DNA from: SIG205 sp045545595
GTDB lineage: Bacteria; Bacillota_I; Bacilli_A; RF39; UBA660
Direction: 5' to 3'
Assembly: GCA_045545595.1 (NCBI GenBank)
Contig: JAZQBG010000029.1
Coordinates: forward strand, 4,379 to 68,378
Length of the DNA stretch: 64,000 nt
Numbering within the stretch: the stretch's first letter is position 1; each line of letters starts with the position of its first letter. Under the pieces are notes generated by a model. The model searched no databases. It was not told the origin of the DNA and saw only the letters and a program-made list of their open reading frames with translations. The position numbers were made by a program, and so were the translations under genes. Of the stretch, positions 1-8,057 are shown in pieces.

Positions 1-645
1 TGCAAGCTGTTTTACAGTTACAAGTGATGGTAAAATAATAGATTATGATGCCTCATGTGGAACAGATGTAGTAATACCAAAAACAACAACAACGACAGCA
101 TCAGCTACAAGCACAACACAAAGTGAAGGAACAATATCAACATTAGAAAGAAATAATAGTAAGTTAACAACTCTAGCACAAACTGCTACTACTGTGACTG
201 TTACTGGGATAGCAGGATATTGGGGCATGAGTACACTGAAGATGAAGAAGGTTATGACGAACCATATTGTGTGTATGAAGAAGGAGCATTCCAAGATAAA
301 GGATTAACAAGTATAATAATTCCTGATACTGTTACCTATATTGGTGAAGATACTTTTTATAGTTCACCAGCAAATTATGGATGTACGTCATATGATGAAT
401 TTGGTGGTAATAATATAGACCATATCACAATACCAGAAAGTGTTGAAGCAATTAGCAATTTTAATGTTAGCTCAATGAACTCAATAACCCTACCTGATAC
501 TGTTACAAAGATTACTAATGTATATTTACCATCAAATACAGTAATACCATGTACGGATAGTCACATGAGTGTGGGTTCATCAATTATAAAATATAATAGA
601 ACATGTAGTGTTGGTGAAAGTGGTGGTGACGATAGTTACTATTAA
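1..645 (+). CDS. BspA-like repeat protein, 3' part, with an apparent frameshift
   Basis: The gene enters from the left edge, so its start is not visible. Frame 2 is open from base 2 to about 223 and encodes a Thr/Ser-rich stretch that includes CFTVTSDGKI and CGTDVVIP. Frame 1 is open from about 163 to the stop at 643-645 and encodes SIIIPDTVTYIGEDTF and ITIPESVEAI, the IP-x-x-V-x-x-I pattern of BspA-type leucine-rich repeats. The two frames join smoothly at the GGGG run at 222-225 if one G is missing (giving Y-W-G-H-E-Y). BspA-type repeats are known in surface or adhesin-like proteins. Whether this is a real pseudogene, programmed slippage or an assembly error cannot be decided here. A start at the internal TTG at 220 is unlikely because it would cut into the repeat domain. 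Confidence 0.6.
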
Positions 646-673
646 TCAACGCAACAATAAATAATGAAATATA

Positions 674-704
674 AAATGTGAGAAAGAAATTTCTTACATT
701 TTTC
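674..704 (+). terminator. Intrinsic terminator after the BspA-like gene
   Basis: A 12-bp stem (674-685 with 690-701, one G-U pair) closes a GAAA loop and runs into a short T tract. Confidence 0.75.
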
Positions 705-750
705 TTTGCAAAATCCCAAAACTTTATATATAATTAAAATGGTGGTAAAA

Positions 751-1368
751 ATGGATTTATTAAAATATGAAAAAGAATTATATGATAAAAATATAGAATA
801 TATTGCAGGGATAGATGAAGTAGGACGTGGTCCTTTAGTTGGACCTGTAGTGGCAGCATGTGTAGTATTACCTAAAAACTACAATCTTGAAGGTCTAACT
901 GATTCTAAAAAATTATCTGAGAAAAAAAGAGATAAATTTTATGACATTATAATACAAGATGCATTAGGTGTTGGTGTTGGAATAATTAGTCCTGAAACTA
1001 TAGATGAAGTAAATATATATGAAGCGAGTAAACTTGCTATGATAGAGGCTATAAATAATGTTAATTGTAAGATAGAACATGTTTTAATAGATGCAATGCC
1101 ATTAGATTTAGAAATACCTTCAACTTCTATAATACATGGTGATGCTTTATCATTAAGTATTGCAGCAGCTAGTGTAATCGCGAAAGTAACAAGGGACAGA
1201 ATGATGTATGAGTTAGATGAAAAGTATCCAGAGTATGGTTTTGCTAAACATAAGGGTTATCCTACTAAATTACACCTTGAAAATATTAGAAAATATGGTA
1301 TATTAGATAACTACAGGAAAAGTTATAAACCAGTTAAAGAAATATTAGAAGGTGTTACAAATGAATAA
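751..1368 (+). CDS. rnhB: Ribonuclease HII
   Basis: Cleaves the RNA strand of RNA-DNA hybrids and starts removal of single ribonucleotides from DNA. The 205-residue protein has the family length. It shows the GIDEVGRGPLVGP signature at about residues 20-32 (catalytic D22 and E23), TDSKKLSEKKR, a further acidic residue in LIDAMPL near residue 114, and the helix with AAASVIAKVTRDR. I chose the ATG at 751, preceded by GGTGGTAAAA; a longer reading from 706 adds 15 non-conserved residues. The gene overlaps miaA by 8 bases, so the two are co-transcribed. Confidence 0.95.
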   Translation: MDLLKYEKELYDKNIEYIAGIDEVGRGPLVGPVVAACVVLPKNYNLEGLTDSKKLSEKKRDKFYDIIIQDALGVGVGIISPETIDEVNIYEASKLAMIEAINNVNCKIEHVLIDAMPLDLEIPSTSIIHGDALSLSIAAASVIAKVTRDRMMYELDEKYPEYGFAKHKGYPTKLHLENIRKYGILDNYRKSYKPVKEILEGVTNE

Positions 1369-2227
1369 AATTATTGTTATAGTTGGTCCTACCGGAGTAG
1401 GCAAAACAAAACTTAGTATTGAACTTGCTAGAAGGTATGATGCTGAAATAATAAATGGGGATAGTATTCAAGTATATAAAGATTTAAATATTGGTAGTGC
1501 GAAAGCAACATCCTCTGAACAAGAGGGTATACCACATCACTTATTAGATTTTAAAAATATTAATGAACAATACTCTGTTTATGATTACCAAAAAGATTGT
1601 AGAAGTAAAATAGAAGAAATTAGAAATAGAGGTAAAAATATTATTATAGTTGGTGGGACTGGTTTATATATTAAAGCAGCACTATTCAATTACAAATTTA
1701 CTGAAGAAAAGAAAAGTAATAATAACTATGATGAATATTCTAATGATGAGTTATATGAAATATTATTAGAGAAAGAACCTAATACTTTAATTCATAAAAA
1801 TAATAGACAAAGAGTTATTAGAGCTATTGAAAAAGAAGAAATAGAAGATAATAATAATTGTAATGAATTATTGTATGATGTTATATTTATAGGACTAACT
1901 ACAGATAGAGAAAAATTATATGACATAATTAATAAGCGCATAGATAAAATGATTAATGATGGACTAGTTGATGAAGTAAAAGAATTATATAATAAATTCC
2001 CTGATAGTAAAGCTTTAAATACAGCAATAGGATATAAGGAGCTAATTTCATACATAAACGATTATTTAACACTACCTGAAGCTATAGATTTGATAAAAAA
2101 GAATTCAAGAAGATACGCAAAAAGGCAATATACGTGGTTTAATAATCAAATGGATGTAAATTGGTTCGATGTTAACTATGAAAATTTTGATGAGACAATC
2201 ATGAATGTAGCAAAAAAATGTGATTAA
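1361..2227 (+). CDS. miaA: tRNA dimethylallyltransferase
   Basis: Adds a dimethylallyl group to A37 of tRNAs that read codons beginning with U. The 288-residue protein has the P-loop GPTGVGKT at residues 9-16, the substrate motif DSIQVYKDLNIGSAKAT, HHLLDF, GGTGLYIKA, TAIGYKEL and the C-terminal RRYAKRQYTWF. The ATG at 1361 overlaps the end of rnhB by 8 bases, and its ribosome-binding site lies within rnhB. The linker after residue 110 is poor and Asn/Lys rich, in line with the low GC content. No sign of damage. Confidence 0.95.
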   Translation: MNKIIVIVGPTGVGKTKLSIELARRYDAEIINGDSIQVYKDLNIGSAKATSSEQEGIPHHLLDFKNINEQYSVYDYQKDCRSKIEEIRNRGKNIIIVGGTGLYIKAALFNYKFTEEKKSNNNYDEYSNDELYEILLEKEPNTLIHKNNRQRVIRAIEKEEIEDNNNCNELLYDVIFIGLTTDREKLYDIINKRIDKMINDGLVDEVKELYNKFPDSKALNTAIGYKELISYINDYLTLPEAIDLIKKNSRRYAKRQYTWFNNQMDVNWFDVNYENFDETIMNVAKKCD

Positions 2228-2261
2228 CATTTTTTTGTTTTTGTTTTGCAAACAAATTTGA

Positions 2262-2305
2262 TTGATGTGTTTGATAAATAGCAAACACATCAAAATAATC
2301 TTTTT
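2262..2305 (+). terminator. Probable terminator after miaA
   Basis: A perfect 12-bp stem (2262-2273 with 2282-2293) is followed, after an AAATAATC gap, by TTTTT. The gap between stem and T tract makes it weaker than the other terminators in the window. Confidence 0.5.
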
Positions 2306-2335
2306 ATCTTTGTCGAAAAATGTTATAATAAATGA

Positions 2336-2399
2336 AATTAGATGTAATGATTACAAATTGTATCTAATTAATTATAATTCTAATTTAGTTTAGAATTAT
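2336..2399 (+). promoter_or_regulatory. Two tandem hairpins in the leader of the ymfF-like gene
   Basis: Two neighbouring inverted repeats lie between a TATAAT at about 2324 and the first M16 gene: arms 2336-2343/2362-2369 (8 bp) and 2374-2382/2391-2399 (9 bp). Neither is followed by a T tract, so they do not look like terminators. A role in leader folding is only a guess. Confidence 0.25.
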
Positions 2400-2446
2400 A
2401 AATTTAAAGTTTTTTCATATACTAAATAGAGAAAGTTGGTGATTAT

Positions 2447-3706
2447 TTGGAATACATAAAAAAAGAGTATGCTGCATACAATGTACATATTATCAAAACA
2501 AACAAATTTAAAACAATTACAATTGATGTTAATTTCTTAAGAAAAATAAAAAAAGAAGAAATCACCATTAGAAATTTTTTGAGTGAAATTTTACTTCAAT
2601 CTTCTAAGAATTATCCTACTAAAAGATTACTTGCGCTTAAATCAATGGAGTTATACAATTCCAATGTGAGAAGTTCTAACAGTAGAATTGGTAATTTCTC
2701 TAATTTATCATTTAATTTAAAGTTTTTGGATGATAAATATACTGAAGAAGGAATGTTTGAGAAAACACTAGATTTCTTCTTTGATATAATATTTAATCCT
2801 AATGTAGAAAATGATAGATTTGATGAAAGATCATTTAAGATAGTTAATAAGTTAATTCATAATGAAATTAAATCTATTAAAGATAATTTAACAAAATACT
2901 CACTTATTAAAATGTTAGAACACATGGGTAGTACTGAACCATACTCTTATAGAGGATATGGATATCTTTATGATTTAGAACAAATTACTCCTAAGAAATT
3001 ATATGACTATTATACTGATGTTTTAAAAAGTGATAAAGTTAATATTTTAATAATGGGTGATGTTGATACTGATAAAGTATTAAATATTATTCATGATAAG
3101 TTTAAAGTTAATACAGTTAAAAAAGATATAGGTAAAGCAATGATAACTCATGAAAAAATAAGAGGTAGATTAAGAAAAGTAGAAGACTATGAAAATATAG
3201 TTCAAGCAAAACTTAATATTGGATTTAAATTAAAAGATTTAAGTGAATATGAACTTAGATACGTATTACCAATTTACAATGAAATATTTGGTGGCAGTCC
3301 AAACTCTAAATTATTTCAAAATGTAAGAGAGAAAAATTCTCTGGCTTACTATATTAGTTCTATGCCTAATATTTTTGATAACTTACTTATCATATATTCT
3401 GGTATTAATAAAGAATCATATGATAAGTCTGTTGAATTAATTAAAAAAGAACTTAACAATATGAAAAAAGGAAAATTCGACCAAGAGGATATCGATAAAG
3501 CTAAAGAAAACATGATAGCTTCACTTGAAACTATTAATGATTCACCTGCTAGAACTATAAATATGTACTATGCTAGAGAACTTGCTGGTGGAGATGAAAT
3601 AGAAGAAAGAATAGAAAAAGTTAAACAAGTAACAAAAGAAGATATAATAAAAGTTGCAGCTAAATTAAAGATAGATACTATATATCTAATGCATGGGGAG
3701 GAATAA
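2447..3706 (+). CDS. ymfF: M16-family protein, YmfF-like (no zinc site)
   Basis: This 419-residue protein has the M16 (pitrilysin) fold pattern: an N-terminal beta-rich domain, a region RGYGYLYDLEQITPKKLYDYY, and a C-terminal repeat with the R-x-x-x-S-L-A-Y segment (REKNSLAYYISSM). It lacks the HxxEH zinc motif and so should be catalytically dead. In Bacillus, YmfF pairs with YmfH and has been linked to the EF-P 5-aminopentanol modification. The start is TTG at 2447, eight bases after GTTGGTGATTA; no ATG fits. The active partner follows after only 3 bases. Family assignment is firm; the EF-P role is from the family, not from this sequence. Confidence 0.8.
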   Translation: MEYIKKEYAAYNVHIIKTNKFKTITIDVNFLRKIKKEEITIRNFLSEILLQSSKNYPTKRLLALKSMELYNSNVRSSNSRIGNFSNLSFNLKFLDDKYTEEGMFEKTLDFFFDIIFNPNVENDRFDERSFKIVNKLIHNEIKSIKDNLTKYSLIKMLEHMGSTEPYSYRGYGYLYDLEQITPKKLYDYYTDVLKSDKVNILIMGDVDTDKVLNIIHDKFKVNTVKKDIGKAMITHEKIRGRLRKVEDYENIVQAKLNIGFKLKDLSEYELRYVLPIYNEIFGGSPNSKLFQNVREKNSLAYYISSMPNIFDNLLIIYSGINKESYDKSVELIKKELNNMKKGKFDQEDIDKAKENMIASLETINDSPARTINMYYARELAGGDEIEERIEKVKQVTKEDIIKVAAKLKIDTIYLMHGEE

Positions 3707-3709
3707 TTT

Positions 3710-4993
3710 ATGAAAGAAATAAATCTTGAAATTGTAAATGAAAAATTATTCTATGAGAAGTTAGACAATGGATTAGAAATATATATGGTACCTAATAATA
3801 AAGTTAAAAATATATATGCAACTTTTACTACAAGATATGGTTCTATGCATGATGAGTTTGTTCCAATTGGTGAAAATAAAATGATAAAAGTTCCATTAGG
3901 TATCGCGCATTTTCTAGAACATAAAATGTTTGAACAAGAAGATGGAATCGATCCATTTAATTTCTTTTCTAAAAGTGGGGCTGACTCTAATGCGCATACT
4001 TCATTAAAAAATACAACATATGAATTTTCTGGGCCAAATAATTTTTTAGAAAATCTTGAGTATTTATTAGATTTTGTTCAACATCCATATTTAACTAATG
4101 AGAATATAGAAAAGGAAAAAGGAATAATTGAACAAGAATTAAAAATGTATATGGATGACCCTTTTTGGTCAATGTACGATGGAATAAGAAATAATATATT
4201 TGTTAAAAATCCTACTAAATTTCCAATTGGTGGAACAGTAGAAAGTGTTAGAAAAATAACAAAAAAAGATTTACTTAGATGTTATAATACTTTCTATCAT
4301 CCATCTAATATGTTCTTAGTAATAACTGGTAATATTGAACCGGAAGAAACCATGAGAATGATTAGAGAAAATCAAAATAATAAGAATTTTGAAAAACATG
4401 TACCTGTTAAATTAAAAGAATATAAAGAACCAGACAAAGTGGTTAAAGAAAGTGAAGTAGTAGAAAAAAATACTGATACACCTAAAGTTAGTTATGGTAT
4501 AAAAATCAATCTTGAAAAAATTGGATATAAAGATTACAGAAGAAGAGATATGTATCTTAGTATTATATTCGATTTAGCATTTGGTATAACTTCTAAATTT
4601 TATGAAGAAATGAATTCAAAAGGATACTTATCTTCATCAATTGAAATCGATAAAGTATTTACTGAAACACATTTGTTAGTTAATCTTATTTGTGAAACAA
4701 CGTTTCCCAAAGAATTAATTAAGGAAATTGAAAATATGATTAAAAATTTAGTAATTGATGACTCAGAATTAGAAATTATTAAGAAGAGATTTATTAGTTC
4801 ATATATAAATTTATTTGATAATGTTACTACTTTAAATGATACAATTGTAAACAACATAATCGATTATGGTGATTTTGATTGTGACTTTATAAATCATGTT
4901 AAATCTTTAACTATTAATGAATTGAATAATGTAATTAATAGATTAGACTTAAGTAATACATCATATTATGTTGTTAAACCATTTGGTGATTAA
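3710..4993 (+). CDS. ymfH: M16-family zinc peptidase, YmfH-like
   Basis: The catalytic-type partner of the preceding gene. The 427-residue protein carries the HFLEHKMFE zinc motif (HxxEH) near residue 70 and the distal glutamate in GIIEQELKMY, followed by a typical M16 second domain with SKFYEEMNSKGY. The ATG at 3710 follows GGGGAGGAATAATTT. The pair forms a two-gene operon, as in Bacillus; the reductase-like ymfI that often follows is absent here, and a small RNA module begins instead. Known family link: EF-P modification. No terminator is evident between its stop and the RNA promoter at 5002. Confidence 0.85.
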   Translation: MKEINLEIVNEKLFYEKLDNGLEIYMVPNNKVKNIYATFTTRYGSMHDEFVPIGENKMIKVPLGIAHFLEHKMFEQEDGIDPFNFFSKSGADSNAHTSLKNTTYEFSGPNNFLENLEYLLDFVQHPYLTNENIEKEKGIIEQELKMYMDDPFWSMYDGIRNNIFVKNPTKFPIGGTVESVRKITKKDLLRCYNTFYHPSNMFLVITGNIEPEETMRMIRENQNNKNFEKHVPVKLKEYKEPDKVVKESEVVEKNTDTPKVSYGIKINLEKIGYKDYRRRDMYLSIIFDLAFGITSKFYEEMNSKGYLSSSIEIDKVFTETHLLVNLICETTFPKELIKEIENMIKNLVIDDSELEIIKKRFISSYINLFDNVTTLNDTIVNNIIDYGDFDCDFINHVKSLTINELNNVINRLDLSNTSYYVVKPFGD

Positions 4994-5001
4994 TATAGAA
5001 C

Positions 5002-5030
5002 TTGTTAAAAAATAAATTTTGTGTTATTAT
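5002..5030 (+). promoter_or_regulatory. Promoter of the antisense RNA, module 1
   Basis: TTGTTA (5002-5007), 17-base spacer, TATTAT (5025-5030). The same spacing occurs at the matching position of modules 2 and 3. Confidence 0.7.
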
Positions 5031-5035
5031 AAATA

Positions 5036-5156
5036 TGTCAAGGAAACTTGCATAAAATAAAAAAGGATACATTTGATTGGCGTAATCAGATGTAATCCCT
5101 TTGTTTGGATGTGCATCTGAAATCAACTGTCGTTGAAATCAGATGCTTTATTATTT
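5036..5156 (+). ncRNA. Putative antitoxin RNA of type I-like module 1
   Basis: The predicted RNA starts near 5036 and contains the block at 5032-5066 that is conserved in all three modules of this window, with a CAAG-GAAA-CTTG hairpin followed by an A-rich strand. It continues through an imperfect hairpin starting at 5065 and ends at a long stem (5113-5146) followed by TTTATTATTT. It converges on the 25-residue peptide gene on the other strand and overlaps its 3' end. The antitoxin role is inferred from this arrangement and is not shown. Confidence 0.5.
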
Positions 5157-5228
5157 GTATAGTAAGGTTATTACTACAAAGAATAATAGGATAATTATGA
5201 TATATAAGCATGTTTCTCTTTTTGTCAT
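5151..5228 (-). CDS. Small hydrophobic peptide, putative type I toxin (copy 1)
   Basis: Encodes 25 residues: a charged N-terminus (MTKRETC), one hydrophobic membrane segment (LYIIIILLFFVVITLL) and a C-terminal YK. The ATG at 5228 follows AGGTGGTGGTAATT, an excellent ribosome-binding site, and a promoter lies at 5296-5324. The peptide is clearly diverged from the two 29-residue copies elsewhere in the window, but its locus has the same architecture. Small membrane peptides of this form are the usual toxins of type I systems (Fst, TxpA, Ldr types). No named family is claimed. Confidence 0.55.
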   Translation of the reverse strand: MTKRETCLYIIIILLFFVVITLLYK

Positions 5229-5295
5229 AATTACCACCACCTTTCTTCGAAAAGAAAGGGAAAGCACCTGATATTTTTCAAATGTATCCATAATC

Positions 5296-5324
5296 ATTAT
5301 ATCAAATATTCAAACCGAAAACAA
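5296..5324 (-). promoter_or_regulatory. Promoter of the small peptide mRNA, module 1
   Basis: Reading the minus strand: TTGTTT (5324-5319), 17-base spacer, TATAAT (5301-5296). Confidence 0.7.
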
Positions 5325-5380
5325 TAACTTGTGGTTAACTTATTATTGAAAATAATTATACATAATTTTGTTGCTACACC

Positions 5381-5409
5381 TTAACATTATTATAAAATTG
5401 ATGTATAAT
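5381..5409 (+). promoter_or_regulatory. Promoter of the cse60 group
   Basis: TTAACA (5381-5386), 17-base spacer, TATAAT (5404-5409), about 70 bases upstream of the cse60 start. Confidence 0.6.
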
Positions 5410-5479
5410 GATAAGAGAATAAGTCATAAATAGACAAAATAAGTAATGTACATATATTATCCTTAATTAGGGTGATAAC

Positions 5480-5650
5480 GTGAAAGTTAAAATTATTGAT
5501 GAAGCTCACGAAAAAGATTTGGAATCTTCTATTAATTCCTTTTTATCAGAGTTAGAAGGAGAAGTAGTAGATATTAAATTTCAAGTTGCAGTTTCTGTTG
5601 ACCATGATGAACAAATATATTGTTTTTCAGCAATGATTCTATACAAATAG
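5480..5650 (+). CDS. cse60: Cse60-family small sporulation protein
   Basis: A 56-residue protein that starts with KVKIIDEAHEKDLE, contains ELEGEVVDIKFQVAV and ends DEQIYCFSAMILYK; these are the conserved segments of the Cse60 family (known in Bacillus as a small sporulation protein of unknown biochemistry). The GTG start at 5480 follows AGGGTGATAAC. The next gene starts 15 bases after its stop, so it is probably co-transcribed with the flippase-like gene. Confidence 0.8.
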   Translation: MKVKIIDEAHEKDLESSINSFLSELEGEVVDIKFQVAVSVDHDEQIYCFSAMILYK

Positions 5651-5665
5651 ATGGATGTGATTTCG

Positions 5666-7321
5666 ATGAAAAAGAGTTCTTTTATAAATGGTGCGTTTAT
5701 CGCAACACTTGCGATTTTTGTCGCAAAATTTTTAGGTATTGTATATGTAATACCTTTTTATCATATAATAGGCGAACAAAATGGTTCTTTATACGGATAT
5801 GCATATACCATTTATAATTTATTCTTGTCCTTATCTACTATTGGTCTACCTTCAGCAATGAGTAAGATAGTTAGTGAGTATAATACTATTGGTTATTATT
5901 ATACGAAAGAAAGAGCATATAAAATAGGAAACACATTAGTTACTATTTTAGGTATTGTATCCTTTTTAGTTCTATTTATATTCGCACCAAGTATCGCAAA
6001 AGCTATAATAGGGGATAACATAGGTGGTAATACAATAGAAGATATTACATTAGTAGTAAGAGTAATATCTACTGCAATTTTATTTGTACCAGTACTTAGT
6101 ATGTCAAAAGGATATTTACAAGGTCATAAATATATCGCACCATCTTCATTCAGTCAAATATTAGAACAAGTAATTAGAGTAGCTGTAATACTTGTTGGAA
6201 GTTATACTTTCTTAAATATATTCCATTTAGGAGTTACAAATGCAGTAGGAGTTGCAGTATTTGGAGCAACTGTAGGTGCGATTGGGGCGCTTTGGTATGT
6301 ACTTCACAAAATTAAAAAGAATAGAAAACAACTTAATAGAGATGCTAAAATAACTAAAGAAGAAAAAAATATCACAACTAAAGAAATATTAAAAAAGATA
6401 ATAACTTATGCAATTCCATTTGTATTGTTTGGTATAACAATTTCAATATATGAATTCATTGATATGTTAACTATTGTAAAAACCTTAACTAATTCATTAG
6501 GTTACACAATTACAGATGCTGAAAGTATAATTGGAGTAATGAATACTTGGGGTAATAAACTTAATAGTATTGTCATCGCAATTTCTGTAGGTCTAACAAC
6601 AAGTCTAATTCCAAGTATAACTAGTAGTTTTGTTGCTAATAAATTAGGTGATGTTAGAAAGAAAATAAATCAGGCATTACAAGTATTACTTTTTGTGGCA
6701 CTACCTATAACATTTGGACTAAGCTTTTTAGCAACACCAGTATTTAGTGCGTTTTATGGAGCAAATACATGGGGGCCAGTAGTATTTAAATACACAGTAT
6801 TTATCGCACTAGCAAACTGCCTGTTTAATATTACTGTTGTCATGACACAATCTATTAATAGATATAAAACTGTATTTATAAGTATTTTTAGTGGAATCTT
6901 ATTTAAACTAATATTTAATATACCTTTAATGTTTTTAACTAATAAATTAGGTATACAAGGTTTCTATGGTGCCACAACCGCAACATTATTGGGACTTGGT
7001 ATCACAATTATAATTAATTTAATTGCGCTTAAAAAATATGTGAAAGTAGATTACAAATCTACAATTAAAGAAGTTTCTAAAATGATTATAGGACTAGTTA
7101 TTATGTTCTTAGTATTATTTGGAATGACATTTATAATTTCTTTATACAATGCTTCAAGAATAATATCTATTCTAATTGTAATTTTATATGCAATAGTAGG
7201 AGCAATAATATATTTTATATTTGCACATAAGACAAAAGTAATAGACAATATATTTGGTAAAAATTTTATTAATAAAATTTTAGAAAAATTTAAAATACGA
7301 CAAAATAATAGTACTAATTAG
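5666..7321 (+). CDS. Polysaccharide/lipid flippase, SpoVB/MurJ-like (MOP superfamily)
   Basis: A 551-residue integral membrane protein with about 14 hydrophobic segments and the N-terminal pattern of Bacillus-type lipid II or polysaccharide transporters (SFINGAFIATLAIFVAKFLG, then YGYAYTIYNLFLSLSTIGLP). It has the mid-protein cytoplasmic lysine-rich loop near residue 220 and the double seven-helix layout of the MOP family. Relatives are SpoVB, YtgP/MurJ and related flippases. I chose ATG 5666, which has GGATGTGAT at a normal distance; ATG 5651 is also in frame. Its place between cse60 and sirA favours a sporulation or peptidoglycan precursor role, but the substrate cannot be assigned. Confidence 0.8.
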   Translation: MKKSSFINGAFIATLAIFVAKFLGIVYVIPFYHIIGEQNGSLYGYAYTIYNLFLSLSTIGLPSAMSKIVSEYNTIGYYYTKERAYKIGNTLVTILGIVSFLVLFIFAPSIAKAIIGDNIGGNTIEDITLVVRVISTAILFVPVLSMSKGYLQGHKYIAPSSFSQILEQVIRVAVILVGSYTFLNIFHLGVTNAVGVAVFGATVGAIGALWYVLHKIKKNRKQLNRDAKITKEEKNITTKEILKKIITYAIPFVLFGITISIYEFIDMLTIVKTLTNSLGYTITDAESIIGVMNTWGNKLNSIVIAISVGLTTSLIPSITSSFVANKLGDVRKKINQALQVLLFVALPITFGLSFLATPVFSAFYGANTWGPVVFKYTVFIALANCLFNITVVMTQSINRYKTVFISIFSGILFKLIFNIPLMFLTNKLGIQGFYGATTATLLGLGITIIINLIALKKYVKVDYKSTIKEVSKMIIGLVIMFLVLFGMTFIISLYNASRIISILIVILYAIVGAIIYFIFAHKTKVIDNIFGKNFINKILEKFKIRQNNSTN

Positions 7322-7325
7322 TATA

Positions 7326-7357
7326 AAATTCTCATAGGTGATTGCTTATGAGAATTT
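7326..7357 (+). promoter_or_regulatory. sirA: Hairpin holding the sirA ribosome-binding site and start codon
   Basis: A perfect 11-bp inverted repeat (7326-7336 with 7347-7357) places the ribosome-binding site GGTGATT in a 10-base loop and the ATG (7348-7350) in the 3' arm. There is no T tract after it, so it is not a terminator. Confidence 0.45.
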
Positions 7358-7776
7358 ATTACATTTTTAATATTAAAGAACCTTTGTATAATTTATATTA
7401 TAAAAAAGAATATGTATTGTATGATGTGTTAGAAGAACTATATAAATTAAACAGAAAAGATTTAGTGCTTGGTTATAAGTTTTTTAATGAATTCGCACTT
7501 CCTTTTAATAAAATAAAAGTAAACACATATATTTATAACAAGGAAAAGAATAATGTTACTTATATGAAAAACTTAAATAATCATATAATACATGATAGGT
7601 TTAATAATGAAAACAGTACACTAACTGTATATAACTCACACTTATTACTTAAAACTGATAAGGATACATCAAAATTTTTAAAATTACTTAATGAATATAA
7701 TTCGAATCTATTTGTATGTGATTTTCAAAATCATGATTACTTTTGGTTAAGTAATATTATAAAAGTGCTTGTATAA
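7348..7776 (+). CDS. sirA: SirA-like sporulation inhibitor of replication
   Basis: SirA binds DnaA domain I in Bacillus and blocks new rounds of replication when sporulation starts. This 142-residue protein has the family length, the start MRIYYIFNIKEP followed by L/Y-rich YYKKEYVLYDVLEELY, and the C-terminal motif FVCDFQNHDYFWLSNI, which matches the D-F-x-x-x-x-Y-x-W-L pattern of SirA. The next gene is yneF, the same neighbour as in Bacillus, which strengthens the call. Start at ATG 7348. Similarity is weak in the middle, so functional equivalence is inferred. Confidence 0.7.
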   Translation: MRIYYIFNIKEPLYNLYYKKEYVLYDVLEELYKLNRKDLVLGYKFFNEFALPFNKIKVNTYIYNKEKNNVTYMKNLNNHIIHDRFNNENSTLTVYNSHLLLKTDKDTSKFLKLLNEYNSNLFVCDFQNHDYFWLSNIIKVLV

Positions 7777-7816
7777 GTTACTGATTTTTAGTAAAATTAT
7801 ATTGGAGGTTATTATT

Positions 7817-8026
7817 ATGTGGATTGACATTTTACAAGTAGCAATAGGTTTAATAATAGGTTTAGTAGCTGGATTTTTTATATCTCAATTTGTAACAAAA
7901 AGATATATGAAAAAGAATCCACCTATTAACGAAGAAATGATAAAAACAATGATGACTCAAATGGGAAGAAAACCTTCTCAAAAACAAGTTAATCAAATGA
8001 TGAAATCAATGAATAAATATTTATAA
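7817..8026 (+). CDS. yneF: YneF-family (UPF0154) small membrane protein
   Basis: A 69-residue protein with one N-terminal membrane helix (ILQVAIGLIIGLVAGFFISQ), a basic patch (KRYMKKNPP) and the family core INEEMIKTMMTQMGRKPSQK, ending in a Met/Asn-rich tail. The function of the family is unknown. ATG 7817 follows TTGGAGGTTATTATT. It lies downstream of sirA, as in Bacillus. Confidence 0.9.
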   Translation: MWIDILQVAIGLIIGLVAGFFISQFVTKRYMKKNPPINEEMIKTMMTQMGRKPSQKQVNQMMKSMNKYL

Positions 8027-8043
8027 TATCTATTCATTTTTTT
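8008..8043 (+). terminator. Terminator at the end of yneF
   Basis: Arms 8008-8015 and 8031-8038 enclose a 15-base loop that includes the stop codon; a T tract follows to 8043. Confidence 0.55.
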
Positions 8044-8057
8044 AATTGGAGGTTCAA

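Noticed and set aside
43..294. Hydrophobic minus-strand reading frame of 83 codons over the BspA-like gene
   Set aside because: No ribosome-binding site; composition is the shadow of Thr/Val-rich coding on the plus strand.
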